Shown here piece after piece: positions 45,988 through 54,687 of a stretch of DNA of 64,000 nt (the stretch's first letter is position 1; the number at the start of each line of letters is the position of its first letter). The position numbers and the translations under genes were made by a program. The notes beneath the pieces are model-generated. The model ran no database searches. It saw only the letters and a program-made list of their open reading frames with translations, and was not told where the DNA came from. Source of the stretch: Candidatus Saccharimonadota bacterium (GTDB lineage Bacteria > Patescibacteriota > Saccharimonadia > Saccharimonadales > Saccharimonadaceae); the NCBI GenBank assembly GCA_017464135.1, contig JAFUEB010000003.1:40178-104177 (forward strand), read 5' to 3'.

Positions 45988-46887
45988 ATGAAATTCAAAG
46001 CGAGGAAGTTTCTAAAGAAAATATTTGGTGGAATCGAAATGACCTGGAAGAGGGTGATTATTTTCGCCATCATCGCTGGTGTTTATACAGCATTAATGGC
46101 AATGCTAGTCCCGGATGGCAATTCATTTCACGATATTGCCGTTTTACCGGAGGCATGGGTTTTATTAGCGATTCTAATCATCGTAAACTGCAAAACTCCC
46201 CTTGATGCTGCGCTCAAGACTTTTGTTTTCTTCTTAATCTCGCAACCTTTAGTTTATCTAATACAGGTACCATTTAATTCGATGGGCTGGGGCCTATTTG
46301 GTTATTACAAATATTGGTTCATGGTTACGCTCGCGACTTTCCCAGGGGCATTTGTCGCTTGGTTCATTAAGAAAGATAAGTGGTATTCTGGGGTGATTTT
46401 GTCGGTCGCGACGGTGCTTCTTGTGTGGATTGGTGTAGACTATGCTAAGCAGTGTCTGACGAGTTTTCCAAATCATCTTCTTAGCACGATTTATTGTTTT
46501 GGAATCATTCCGGTGTTTATTTTCACGATATTTAAGGACAAGGTGCCGAGGATAATAACGGCGCTAGCTTCTCTAGCGATGCTAATTGCTCTACTAATAA
46601 CAAATGTTGGAAAAGAGGAGTACGAGGTCTATCGAAACGATTTTGTGACAGAGAACGGTATTACTTTTGTGGGAGAACCGTACGTTTCGTCATGGGCAAC
46701 AACAGGTATGACGGGTAATGTCGAAGTGATCAAAATGGGCGAAAACGAATTCAACTATAAAATTCGTGGCTTTAAGGGGGAAAGGTATAACTTCTGCCTC
46801 TCGGATGATACGGGTAAAGAGTACTGTTTTGACTATTGGTTCGCTAAAGATATGAACATGGTAGAAGTGAAAAAAGTCGCAGAATGA
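45988..46887 (+). CDS. Multipass membrane protein with extracytoplasmic C-terminal domain
   Basis: The 299 residues contain about seven TM helices (18-205) and then a beta-rich soluble domain of about 85 residues with two Cys (CLSDDTGKEYC), which may form a disulfide. GGAGG lies before the ATG. Family not recognised. A Lys-rich N terminus suggests the start of the protein is cytoplasmic. Confidence 0.65.
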   Translation: MKFKARKFLKKIFGGIEMTWKRVIIFAIIAGVYTALMAMLVPDGNSFHDIAVLPEAWVLLAILIIVNCKTPLDAALKTFVFFLISQPLVYLIQVPFNSMGWGLFGYYKYWFMVTLATFPGAFVAWFIKKDKWYSGVILSVATVLLVWIGVDYAKQCLTSFPNHLLSTIYCFGIIPVFIFTIFKDKVPRIITALASLAMLIALLITNVGKEEYEVYRNDFVTENGITFVGEPYVSSWATTGMTGNVEVIKMGENEFNYKIRGFKGERYNFCLSDDTGKEYCFDYWFAKDMNMVEVKKVAE

Positions 46888-46889
46888 CC

Positions 46890-46918
46890 TTGACTATTTT
46901 GGCAAAGTGTGCTATAAT
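46890..46918 (+). promoter_or_regulatory. Promoter of the 122-residue gene
   Basis: TTGACT at 46890-46895, 17-bp spacer, TATAAT at 46913-46918. The last 16 bases of spacer and -10 (AAAGTGTGCTATAATA) are repeated at the 63497 promoter. Confidence 0.7.
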
Positions 46919-46949
46919 ATAAGTATTGCCATATAAAGGGGGTATAGAA

Positions 46950-47318
46950 ATGGGAATGCGTGACTATAGTCATATTAGATTGACTGACAGCGTAATTAAC
47001 CTGACTGGCAAGCATATTAACCTGTACGAAGAAACAAGCGGCGAAATACATGGTTTTGCTCCCATGGACGAAGAAATTCCGGCTCAGCCGGTTTCGGATC
47101 TTCATGGAAAAGGAGAGATTGTTCACTATGTTGTGAACGAGGATACTCTGGAGGAACTGAAGCGGACTGGTCGTTCGCTTCGTGATATCGCTATTGTTGG
47201 CGGCGTTGGAGCCGGAAGACACGGCATTGAAATCGCATCTTTAAAATGGGCGCACGATCTTAAAATACCAGTGCGACTGTTTCGTGGTGCTCGTGACACT
47301 TCGGTTCGCCATCTCTAA
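46950..47318 (+). CDS. Small cytoplasmic protein, unknown function
   Basis: The 122-residue product has no signal or TM. A GVGAGRHG segment near the middle resembles a phosphate-binding loop only loosely. The start at 46950 is chosen for the G-run ribosome site (AAAGGGGG, about 8 nt upstream); ATG 46956 is possible, and the frame opens at 46926. A strong terminator follows. Family not recognised. Confidence 0.6.
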   Translation: MGMRDYSHIRLTDSVINLTGKHINLYEETSGEIHGFAPMDEEIPAQPVSDLHGKGEIVHYVVNEDTLEELKRTGRSLRDIAIVGGVGAGRHGIEIASLKWAHDLKIPVRLFRGARDTSVRHL

Positions 47319-47329
47319 TCTTCGTACCT

Positions 47330-47357
47330 TATCCCCCGAAATGGGGGATATTTTTTT
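47330..47357 (+). terminator. Intrinsic terminator
   Basis: TATCCCCC-GAAAT-GGGGGATA followed by seven T. Confidence 0.85.
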
Positions 47358-49281
47358 AGAAAAACTTCTGGAGAGCAGAGCGCTGGAAGAGATAATCCTT
47401 ACGACGACTTTTGGCATATGCCGAGGCGGCTTCGAGGATTTTGCCATCAACGCCAAAATCGAGCGCTTTCTTACAGATAGATTTATAAGGCGAGAGCTCG
47501 TTTTCTTCGGAAATACCCTTAGCAATCGCGGTGACGATGCTGGTAACAACATCTTTAGTGTCTTCTTTTGCGTTGACGGAGTCGGTGGTCATGACTTCGA
47601 CGAATTTATCAAAGTGATCTTTAATATAGGTTAAGAGGTATTCGCCAACACCGATAGAGTTTGGATTAATAAAGAGTTGCTCGAAAGTGGCGATACGATT
47701 GATACCAGTAATACGTCCATTTAGATTAAACAACTCCTCTAGGAGCACTTTGGCTTCTTCGATGTTCTCTGGATAGGAGAAAACGCGGGGGTAATAATCT
47801 GGATTATAGAGGTTTAGGAGTTTTTCGAATTTTTCTTTTGGTGAGTAATCCCTAAAGGTGATAGTAACGGCACGATTAAAGACGCAAGTCGGAACTTCGA
47901 TGTTATTCCTAAGAATATCCGTAAAGTAGTCGCGGATTTCGTGATTTCTGGCATCAATGTCGTTTAGGCACATAATCCAGCCAAGTAATTCATTGTAGAT
48001 ACTTTGCTCGGTTTTAGATTCAAATTTGAAGTGAGTATAATTCTTGATTGGCCAGATTGAACCAAACCTTGGCCAGAAGGATTTATAAATCTGATCTTTA
48101 AATTTGGTTTGAGCCTCGTCTTTTTCTTCGAGGAAGCGCCAGGCTTTGTCAATAACTTCACAGGCTAGCCAAAAGAGATAATCGAGGCGTTTTTCTTCGT
48201 CGCCAGAGAAAGGCATGGTTTCAACGATATGAAAAGCAGCTGGGAGGATAATCGTGTAAGGGATGCGCTGTTCGCCGAGGACGAAACTCACAAGGAAGAA
48301 TTCAATTGGAAGAGCATTTTCTTCTAGCTCAGCGCTGTTCATCTTGGCAATTTGGCTTATAATATCGAGTTGGACTTTCGGGTCAATATTTATCAGGAGA
48401 GGATACCTACTATAGTGCATGATGGAACCAGGGCCGGTACCAAAAGGGTCAGTAATCTTGGTGTCAGTGTAGCCGACTTCTTTAAAGAAGTTTTCGATTG
48501 GCTCGAAGAGATATTTGTCAAATTCTTTAATAATTTCAACGTTGTTGTCTTTAATGAGATGGACGAAGATCTCGTCGACTTTACGCCAGCCGATTTGATT
48601 GACCATGAAGAATAGACGGTATCTTGCGACATTCTCGATGCCATCAATGCGATCTTTATTCGCAATATTAAAGTCTTCGTAATTTTTCCAGCGGAGATAA
48701 TTAATGGTGACCCAGTAATCATCAACATCCATCTTATACTGAGGAAGATTGGCGTCAGCCTCCTTAATTACCTCAGTATACATATTTAATAGCGCAAGGT
48801 CGTCGGTAGTTTTAAATTTGCCGTGGTTTTTCTTAATGAAATCTTGGAGGATGGAATAATCAAGGTCGCGGTCGGCAAAACGAGTAGCGACGTTCTGATA
48901 AAGACCAGCATTTAGCGACTCGATTTTGAAAGATTTTTTACCGATTTTATAGATGAAGCTGTTATCCTCATCGCAACGTTTAAAATGAGTACCAACTTTT
49001 TTCCAAGCGTGAGTGCCATAGCCGGCATTATCGTAAATAAGGGTATAATCCTTGGAAAGGGAAATAAGGACATCATAAACCTTATTAAAGAGTTCGATGT
49101 CGGCTTGATTTTTGGCATCGGCGATGTCTAAATAATACAGATTTAGCTTACTACCGGTAATAGTGTAGATCCTGGCGATGCCGGGTTGACCCATAGCATT
49201 GCGGTCGGCAATCTCGGCATAAACGACGGTTTTTTTAAGAATTTTATTAAAAATTGTTTCTGTGAGCTTTTGACCTTCCAT
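47356..49281 (-). CDS. Large cytoplasmic protein of unknown function
   Basis: The 641 residues have no signal peptide or TM, are acidic and helix-rich after about residue 130. The N-terminal 100 residues look like a small alpha/beta domain. I do not recognise any motif or family. It stands alone on the minus strand, convergent with the gene upstream. The frame is continuous with codon use like its neighbours. Confidence 0.65.
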   Translation of the reverse strand: MEGQKLTETIFNKILKKTVVYAEIADRNAMGQPGIARIYTITGSKLNLYYLDIADAKNQADIELFNKVYDVLISLSKDYTLIYDNAGYGTHAWKKVGTHFKRCDEDNSFIYKIGKKSFKIESLNAGLYQNVATRFADRDLDYSILQDFIKKNHGKFKTTDDLALLNMYTEVIKEADANLPQYKMDVDDYWVTINYLRWKNYEDFNIANKDRIDGIENVARYRLFFMVNQIGWRKVDEIFVHLIKDNNVEIIKEFDKYLFEPIENFFKEVGYTDTKITDPFGTGPGSIMHYSRYPLLINIDPKVQLDIISQIAKMNSAELEENALPIEFFLVSFVLGEQRIPYTIILPAAFHIVETMPFSGDEEKRLDYLFWLACEVIDKAWRFLEEKDEAQTKFKDQIYKSFWPRFGSIWPIKNYTHFKFESKTEQSIYNELLGWIMCLNDIDARNHEIRDYFTDILRNNIEVPTCVFNRAVTITFRDYSPKEKFEKLLNLYNPDYYPRVFSYPENIEEAKVLLEELFNLNGRITGINRIATFEQLFINPNSIGVGEYLLTYIKDHFDKFVEVMTTDSVNAKEDTKDVVTSIVTAIAKGISEENELSPYKSICKKALDFGVDGKILEAASAYAKSRRKDYLFQRSALQKFF

Positions 49282-49362
49282 ACAGATTAATTATAAGGGT
49301 TTTGAATCTAATAGTCCAGCATAAGCGGTTTCTAATTCACCTCTATATGCTATGATATTTAC

Positions 49363-50076
49363 ATGAAGATAAAACACCGGAGAATATTGATGACGGTTCT
49401 AGCCTTTATTGGGGTTGGGGCGTGGTTATTTCTCAATCCGGATAGTTACGAAAAATTCTTTACCAAGGTCGAAGACAACAATGATGTGGTGGCAGTGCCG
49501 AGAACGGATGGGGCGCCACTCGCAAGCGAAATTCTAGAGAAACTAGAAGTGAAGGGTCGGGCGCCAAAGACTGGCTATAATAGAGAACAGTTTTACGATG
49601 GCTGGCCACTGGTGGACGGATGCTCGCTAAGGCAAAGGATTATTAAGCGTGAGCTCGGTGATACGGCAAAACTAAAGGGTTGCAATGTAATCGCAGGTGA
49701 ATTTGACGAGCCGTATACCGGTGAGCACATGGTGTTTACAGATAAGTCGCAGATTTCGAATGCGATTCAAATTGACCATGTGGTGGCGCTCTCAGATGCG
49801 TGGCAAAAGGGCGCGCAATATTTATCTTACGAAACACGATACAAGATTGCGACGGATCCACTCAATCTTTTAGCGGTGGATGGTCCGGCGAATGAGAATA
49901 AATCAGATGGCGATGCGGCGACGTGGCTCCCGCCAAATAAAAAATTCCGCTGCGAATACGTGGCGAGACAGGTGTCGGTCAAATACAAATATGGTCTCTG
50001 GGTGACGGAGGCGGAGAAAAACGCTATCAAGGGAGTTTTAAAAAACTGCCCGAGTGAGCCGGCAATTGGTGTATAA
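49363..50076 (+). CDS. Membrane-anchored DUF1524 (HNH-type) nuclease
   Basis: A signal-anchor (about 7-25) precedes an extracytoplasmic domain of the DUF1524/GmrSD-C kind: IDHVVALSDAWQKGA, then LLAVDGPANENKSDGDAA and WLPPN, close to the His-Asn-His core of secreted actinobacterial nucleases. The 237 residues carry Cys in pairs. TATGAT lies 6 nt before the ATG (leaderless). It could degrade external DNA to supply nucleotides (inference). Confidence 0.85.
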   Translation: MKIKHRRILMTVLAFIGVGAWLFLNPDSYEKFFTKVEDNNDVVAVPRTDGAPLASEILEKLEVKGRAPKTGYNREQFYDGWPLVDGCSLRQRIIKRELGDTAKLKGCNVIAGEFDEPYTGEHMVFTDKSQISNAIQIDHVVALSDAWQKGAQYLSYETRYKIATDPLNLLAVDGPANENKSDGDAATWLPPNKKFRCEYVARQVSVKYKYGLWVTEAEKNAIKGVLKNCPSEPAIGV

Positions 50077-50102
50077 TATAAATAATATATAGTGGAGGAA
50101 AT

Positions 50103-50786
50103 ATGAAAAGATTCATCTGGGGAATTGTGACTGGAGTGGCGCTTCTGGTGATGGGAGCATTTTTATTAGGAAGATTTGCTTTTCCAAATACGGGTCTAGC
50201 ACCTTTGCCAAAGCCGGAGAAATCCGAAGGCCAAAGAGGCGAGCTGGGGATTGATAAGAATATCAACGAAAGCAATATTGACGATTACCTAGATCGTCCG
50301 GATGCGGTTTACCGCGATATGCGCATGCTAAAGGATCCAGGAAATTACGAAGCAATTGGTGGTGATTCTTATCTCTCTGGCTTCGTTAAGGGATTTGAAG
50401 TGGTGCCACTACCTTATATCGTGAATGTATCAGGACTTCCAGAAGAAGTCGGCAACACTTATACTGGCAAGACTCTGTTTACGATGAAGGCCAACGAATA
50501 CAAAGTGAATTATCATGAATCGATGGAAATCTTGGAGGCGCTCTTCCCGAAAGACAAAATCATCTTCTTAATGTGCGGTGGCGGTGGCTATGCTGGGATG
50601 ACGAAAGCGCTCCTCGTGGCACTCGGTTGGGATGAGGATAAAATCTACAACGTCGGTGGCTACTGGTATTACGAAGGTAAGAACAAGGTAGAAGTCAGAA
50701 GGGATAATGTAAAGGGTGAGGCAGTCTATGACTTCTACAAGGTGCCTTATCACAATATTGACTTTAGCACGCTGGTGGAGAAATAA
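50103..50786 (+). CDS. Membrane-anchored rhodanese-like protein
   Basis: The 227 residues have an N-terminal TM (about 7-27) and a rhodanese fold with the active-site loop around MCGGGGYAGM near 159 and NVGGYWYY after it. The single active Cys is kept. Extracytoplasmic by topology. It shares a stop/start overlap (TAATG) with the thioredoxin-like gene, so the pair is co-translated. Sulfur or disulfide chemistry outside the membrane is inferred. Confidence 0.8.
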   Translation: MKRFIWGIVTGVALLVMGAFLLGRFAFPNTGLAPLPKPEKSEGQRGELGIDKNINESNIDDYLDRPDAVYRDMRMLKDPGNYEAIGGDSYLSGFVKGFEVVPLPYIVNVSGLPEEVGNTYTGKTLFTMKANEYKVNYHESMEILEALFPKDKIIFLMCGGGGYAGMTKALLVALGWDEDKIYNVGGYWYYEGKNKVEVRRDNVKGEAVYDFYKVPYHNIDFSTLVEK

Positions 50787-51292
50787 TGCCAAAGAAACGT
50801 ATCGCTTATCTAATTCTCGGGCTAGTCATGATTGTGACTGGTAGCATACTCTTCGCGCTGGCGGTTAGTGGGGTGTTTGACCCATCGGAGACCGAGCTTG
50901 ACACCGAATATTACTGCGAAGGTACTTGCGAAGAGGAGTTCACAGAGCTCAGCAAGGAAGATTACGAGGACTTAATTAAGAAGAAAAAGTCTTTTGTGAT
51001 TTTTGTGGATCAGAGCGGTTGCGACGGGGCGGATCGCTTAAGACAGTTCTCTAAAGACTATTTCCCGGAGAGTGGCGTTAAAATCTACAAAATAATGTTT
51101 TCGGACCTAAAGGAGACCACATTGCACGAAAAAGTAAAGTATTATCCATCATTAGTGGTGATAAGAAAAGGGGACGTACGGGCATTTCTAAGGGCTGATT
51201 CAGATGAAGATGTGGACGCGTTTAATCAGTTCGGTAGCTTTATTGATTGGGTAAATCAGCATATTCTTCTCAAGAACTTAAAAAAGTCTTAA
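50786..51292 (+). CDS. Membrane-anchored thioredoxin-fold protein
   Basis: The 168 residues have one TM (about 7-30), an extracytoplasmic CEGTC motif (near 42-49), and a thioredoxin-like domain in which FVDQSGCDGADRL takes the active-site place: one Cys only, with no CxxC. The YYPSLVVIRKG stretch holds the expected cis-Pro. Co-translated with the rhodanese-like gene and placed just before the Cys-paired surface proteins. Confidence 0.75.
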   Translation: MPKKRIAYLILGLVMIVTGSILFALAVSGVFDPSETELDTEYYCEGTCEEEFTELSKEDYEDLIKKKKSFVIFVDQSGCDGADRLRQFSKDYFPESGVKIYKIMFSDLKETTLHEKVKYYPSLVVIRKGDVRAFLRADSDEDVDAFNQFGSFIDWVNQHILLKNLKKS

Positions 51293-51299
51293 AAAAGTC

Positions 51300-51327
51300 T
51301 TGACATTTTTTAAAGCTTATGTATAAT
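51300..51327 (+). promoter_or_regulatory. Promoter of the first WxL-like gene
   Basis: TTGACA at 51300-51305, 16-bp spacer, TATAAT at 51322-51327. A leader of about 70 nt carries the motif GGTTATACACC (51341) and a hairpin CCAC/GTGG (51377-51389) against the ribosome site. Confidence 0.8.
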
Positions 51328-51402
51328 TAGAATTGTTAAGGGTTATACACCTAAAACAAACAAAAAAATAAAAAATCCACGGAGAGTGGAAGGAGTTACA
51401 AA

Positions 51403-51927
51403 ATGAAAAAACAATTAATTGCGGGCGCAGCATCTTTGGCTCTTGCTGCTATGCCAGTGGTCGGTGCTTTTGCTGCCGATCCTGCCGAAGTAGTGGATAC
51501 ACTCACGGTTACCGTCGACGAATCTTGTACGTTCGATCACGATGGCACGGGTGGTTCTTACACTAAGGCAATGGAACCAGGCGCACTTGACTCGGCATTC
51601 GCCACTAGCTCATTCAAGGCTATGTGTAACAATGGTAATGGTTATACTGTAAGCGCAGTGTTTACCAGCCTCGCTCATACAGGCAACGCTGGTACTGCTA
51701 TCACCTATTCAGCAGAAGATCCAGTAGCTAATGGTGGTACTTGGACTGCACAAATTCAAGGTGGTACTAACATCGCTGCAAATGATGGTGTCCTTATGAA
51801 CACGAGTACACAGGATCCAGTTGGTGGTACGACTGCAACCGTTATCTACAAAGTTAGCTTGAATGCTGACCAGGCTCAAGGTACATACCGTGGTACTGCT
51901 ACCTATACGCTAGCTCAAAAGAGCTAA
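51403..51927 (+). CDS. Secreted WxL-like surface protein, paralogue 1
   Basis: The 174 residues have a signal peptide (cleavage after AFA, about 24) and one beta-sandwich-like domain with two Cys (ESCTF and AMCNNG). It ends in GTYRGTATYTLAQ, similar in style to WxL-domain ends although no WxL motif is present. It is the first of five tandem paralogues and has a strong promoter and its own terminator. AAGGAG lies 7 nt before the ATG. Association with the wall or with the DUF916-like protein downstream is inferred. Confidence 0.75.
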   Translation: MKKQLIAGAASLALAAMPVVGAFAADPAEVVDTLTVTVDESCTFDHDGTGGSYTKAMEPGALDSAFATSSFKAMCNNGNGYTVSAVFTSLAHTGNAGTAITYSAEDPVANGGTWTAQIQGGTNIAANDGVLMNTSTQDPVGGTTATVIYKVSLNADQAQGTYRGTATYTLAQKS

Positions 51928-51944
51928 TCAAGATACTGCAAGAA

Positions 51945-51970
51945 AGAACCCCTTTAAGGGGTTCTTTTTT
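51945..51970 (+). terminator. Intrinsic terminator
   Basis: GAACCCC-TTTA-AGGGGTTC followed by a T run. Confidence 0.9.
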
Positions 51971-52036
51971 GTGGGGGCTTGTATTTTGTTTATGGTTTGC
52001 TATAATTAGAGTTAGAAAGTGTCATAAGGAGGTGTT

Positions 52037-52567
52037 TTGAAAACGAAAGTTTTTGGAATTGTTGGTGTTTTGATGGTAACTGTTTTTTTCTGTGTGGCTG
52101 ACTCTTTTGCTGCTTCGGATCCAGCAGCGGTAGTCGATACTCTCACGGTGACCGTGGATGAGATTTGTACCCTTACGCGTACGGAGGGCACTGGTACTTA
52201 CACGACGTCATTGCAGCCAAATAAGACCAATATGAAGCTTGGCACCAGTGAATTTACGGCGGTTTGTAACTCACCCAGTGGCTATCAAGTGGTAGCGGCG
52301 TTTACGGCACTTACGGGTAGCAAGAGCGGCAGTATTCCTTATGTGAAAGCTAAACCAACTACTTCTACGGCTAGGTGGACAGCGGTTTTAGGCGAGAATT
52401 CTAGTACGACGTATCTCGCGACGAGTGGCGCAAAACTTATGGATACTGATGGACCAGATACGTCTGAAGGGACAGTGCAAAAAGTGAGTTACAAAGTTTC
52501 GACTGGTGGTGGTTTGGCGGATGGTACTTATACTGGCACAGCGACCTATACTTTGACTGAAAAATAG
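52037..52567 (+). CDS. Secreted WxL-like surface protein, paralogue 2
   Basis: The 176-residue paralogue starts at TTG 52037 with AAGGAGG 4 nt upstream. Signal peptide to about 28 (SFAAS). It keeps the Cys pair (EICTL, AVCNS) and the GTYTGTATYTLTE ending. It is the most divergent of the five. A -10 (GC-TATAAT, 52000-52007 region) precedes it. It may be weakly expressed, since it lacks the consensus -35 of the others. Confidence 0.75.
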   Translation: MKTKVFGIVGVLMVTVFFCVADSFAASDPAAVVDTLTVTVDEICTLTRTEGTGTYTTSLQPNKTNMKLGTSEFTAVCNSPSGYQVVAAFTALTGSKSGSIPYVKAKPTTSTARWTAVLGENSSTTYLATSGAKLMDTDGPDTSEGTVQKVSYKVSTGGGLADGTYTGTATYTLTEK

Positions 52568-52614
52568 ATCAGAGCCTGTGGAAAACTTGCTTAAAATAAA
52601 CATAAAAATTATGC

Positions 52615-52643
52615 TTGACAATGAATTTGCGCGTATGTAAAAT
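52615..52643 (+). promoter_or_regulatory. Promoter of paralogue 3
   Basis: TTGACA at 52615-52620, 17-bp spacer, TAAAAT at 52638-52643. A leader with GGGTTCATACAC (52658) follows. Confidence 0.75.
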
Positions 52644-52742
52644 AAGAAGTGTTAATAGGGTTCATACACAATTAACGAAAAATAAAATAAAATAAAATTT
52701 TTCCGTTTCTTGTTGAGAGAAATGGGAGGGAGACAAAAATTT

Positions 52743-53264
52743 ATGAAAAAAACATTAATTGCAGGTGCAGCATCACTCGCATTGGCTGCTACGCCGGTTT
52801 TTGGTGTATTTGCTGCCACCCCGGCGGCCGTGGTTGATACTTTGACGGTGACCGTCGCTGTATCGTGTACTTTTGCGCGTACAGCTGGTCAGGCAACTTA
52901 TGCAAAGACGATGCAGGCAAATAAGCTTGATGCGGAATTCGGTTCTAGTACTTTTACGTCGCATTGCAACAACGGTACTGGTTATACAATTACGCCGACC
53001 TTTACGAGCTTGACATTCACCGGTGCGGCACAACCAATTACTTATTCAACGTCGACGCCAACAGCCGGTAGTGGAACTTGGACGGCAAAATTAAGTGGTG
53101 CATCGGAAAGTCTAGCTAGTGGTACGGCGTTTGGTTCGCAAACTTCACAGGACCCAGCCGCTGGTCGCGCGGTCACGATTCTTTATACGGTTAGCACCAA
53201 GAACAACCAGGCAAAAGGTACTTATACCGGTACGGCCAAGTATCAACTTTCAATGAATAGCTAA
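52743..53264 (+). CDS. Secreted WxL-like surface protein, paralogue 3
   Basis: The 173-residue product (start at ATG 52743; the frame is open to 52710) has a signal peptide ending VFAA and the shared domain with Cys pair (VSCTF, SHCNNG) and GTYTGTAKYQL end. GGGAGGGAG lies 9-12 nt upstream. Co-transcribed with paralogue 4, 25 bases downstream, with no terminator between. Confidence 0.75.
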   Translation: MKKTLIAGAASLALAATPVFGVFAATPAAVVDTLTVTVAVSCTFARTAGQATYAKTMQANKLDAEFGSSTFTSHCNNGTGYTITPTFTSLTFTGAAQPITYSTSTPTAGSGTWTAKLSGASESLASGTAFGSQTSQDPAAGRAVTILYTVSTKNNQAKGTYTGTAKYQLSMNS

Positions 53265-53289
53265 TCGACAATAAAAACGGAGATAAAAA

Positions 53290-53814
53290 ATGAAAAAATC
53301 TTTGATAATGGGAGCAGCATCGCTCGTACTTGCGGCAACACCAGTGTTTGGTGTGTTTGCAGCAACCGGTGACCCGGCTGCCGTAACTGATACTCTAAAA
53401 GTGACGGTTGATGAAATTTGTACATTTGAGCGAACAACTGGAAATGGTTCTTATACCAAAAGCATGGGTGCAAATGCTGTAGATATAGATTTTGCTGACA
53501 CGGTATTAAAGGCGGTCTGTAATGCTGATGATGGCTATAAGGTTGTTGGAGTATATACTGCATTGGCGGGTACGCCTGGTGGTTCAATTCCTTTCGGCAC
53601 CACTAAGCCTGCAGCTGGTACTAGCTCATGGGCAGCGCTAAAAGGAACGACAGGCAGTACGTATCTTACTAATAATGGGAACGTGATTACTAAAAGTGGC
53701 GCTGATACTTCTGCTGGTACATCGCAAGCAATTAGATATCAAGTAGCAACTGCGGATAACATTGCTCAAGGTTCTTACCAAGGTACCGCAACGTATACCT
53801 TGACCCAGAATTAA
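53290..53814 (+). CDS. Secreted WxL-like surface protein, paralogue 4
   Basis: The 174-residue product has signal peptide (to about 24), Cys pair (EICTF, AVCNAD) and the GSYQGTATYTLTQN ending. It is in one transcript with paralogue 3 and is followed by a strong terminator. Sequence is closest to paralogue 2 in the GS-IP segment of the domain. Confidence 0.75.
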   Translation: MKKSLIMGAASLVLAATPVFGVFAATGDPAAVTDTLKVTVDEICTFERTTGNGSYTKSMGANAVDIDFADTVLKAVCNADDGYKVVGVYTALAGTPGGSIPFGTTKPAAGTSSWAALKGTTGSTYLTNNGNVITKSGADTSAGTSQAIRYQVATADNIAQGSYQGTATYTLTQN

Positions 53815-53836
53815 TACACACCCAATAAAACTTTTA

Positions 53837-53870
53837 AAAAGGATCTCCCGGCTCTAGGGAGTCCTTTTTT
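53837..53870 (+). terminator. Intrinsic terminator
   Basis: AAAGGATCTCCC ... GGGAGTCCTTT followed by T. Confidence 0.85.
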
Positions 53871-53921
53871 ATCTGTTAGGCTTGTGGAAAAGTCTACTTA
53901 AAAGATTATTAAAAAATGTTA

Positions 53922-53949
53922 TTGACATTTCATAATGCTCATGTATAAT
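53922..53949 (+). promoter_or_regulatory. Promoter of paralogue 5
   Basis: TTGACA at 53922-53927, 16-bp spacer, TATAAT at 53944-53949. Leader of about 110 nt with GGTTTCATACACC (53963) and a TTCCAT/ATGGAA hairpin (54035-54050) directly before GGAG. Confidence 0.8.
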
Positions 53950-54063
53950 TAGATTTGTAAAAGGTTTCATACACCAATACAAAAAATTCAAAACAATATA
54001 AATATAAAAATAACAATAAACAACAAAAATAATTTTCCATTTTGATGGAAGGAGAAAACAAAA

Positions 54064-54597
54064 ATGAAAAAATCAATCGTTGCTGGTGCAGCATCTTTAG
54101 CTCTTGCAGCTATGCCTGTAGTCGGTGTATTCGCAGACAATCCAGCCGCTGTCCAAGATACGCTTACGGTAACTGTGAATGAAGCTTGTACTTTCGAGCA
54201 CAACACAGGTAACACTGGTGAATTTACTCACTCAATGTCTGCTAATGCTCTCGATGATAATTTCGGTTCAAGCACCTTTAAGGCTGCTTGTAATAATGGT
54301 AAAGGTTACGACATTAATGCTTCCTTTGCGAGCCTCGTTAACACTGCTAATCCAGCTGTCTCAGCAATTGCTTATAGTGCTACTACACCAACCGCTGGTT
54401 CTGGTACCTGGACTGCTACTGTCTCTAGCTCAAATATTGCCGAAACTGGTGGTAAGGTTGCAACGAGAACTTCGCAGGACCCAGCCGGTGGTTCTACCTA
54501 CACGGTTAGCTACACGGTAAGTACTCACGAGGATCAGGCTCAAGGTACTTACACTGGTAAGGCTACCTATACCCTCGTCCAAAAGACTGGTAATTAA
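54064..54597 (+). CDS. Secreted WxL-like surface protein, paralogue 5
   Basis: The 177-residue product has a signal peptide ending VFAD (about 24), the Cys pair (EACTF, AACNNG) and GTYTGKATYTLVQ. Nearly the same promoter and leader design as paralogue 1, so these two are probably the most expressed. Terminator directly after. Confidence 0.75.
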   Translation: MKKSIVAGAASLALAAMPVVGVFADNPAAVQDTLTVTVNEACTFEHNTGNTGEFTHSMSANALDDNFGSSTFKAACNNGKGYDINASFASLVNTANPAVSAIAYSATTPTAGSGTWTATVSSSNIAETGGKVATRTSQDPAGGSTYTVSYTVSTHEDQAQGTYTGKATYTLVQKTGN

Positions 54598-54613
54598 GTA
54601 GAAATACTGACCG

Positions 54614-54640
54614 AATCCCCCCAGAAATGGGGGGATTTTT
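54614..54640 (+). terminator. Intrinsic terminator
   Basis: AATCCCCCC-AGAAAT-GGGGGGATT followed by T. Confidence 0.9.
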
Positions 54641-54687
54641 GGTGATTTGCCTTTGCTTATGGTATAATCCTTTTATAAAGGAGGAAA

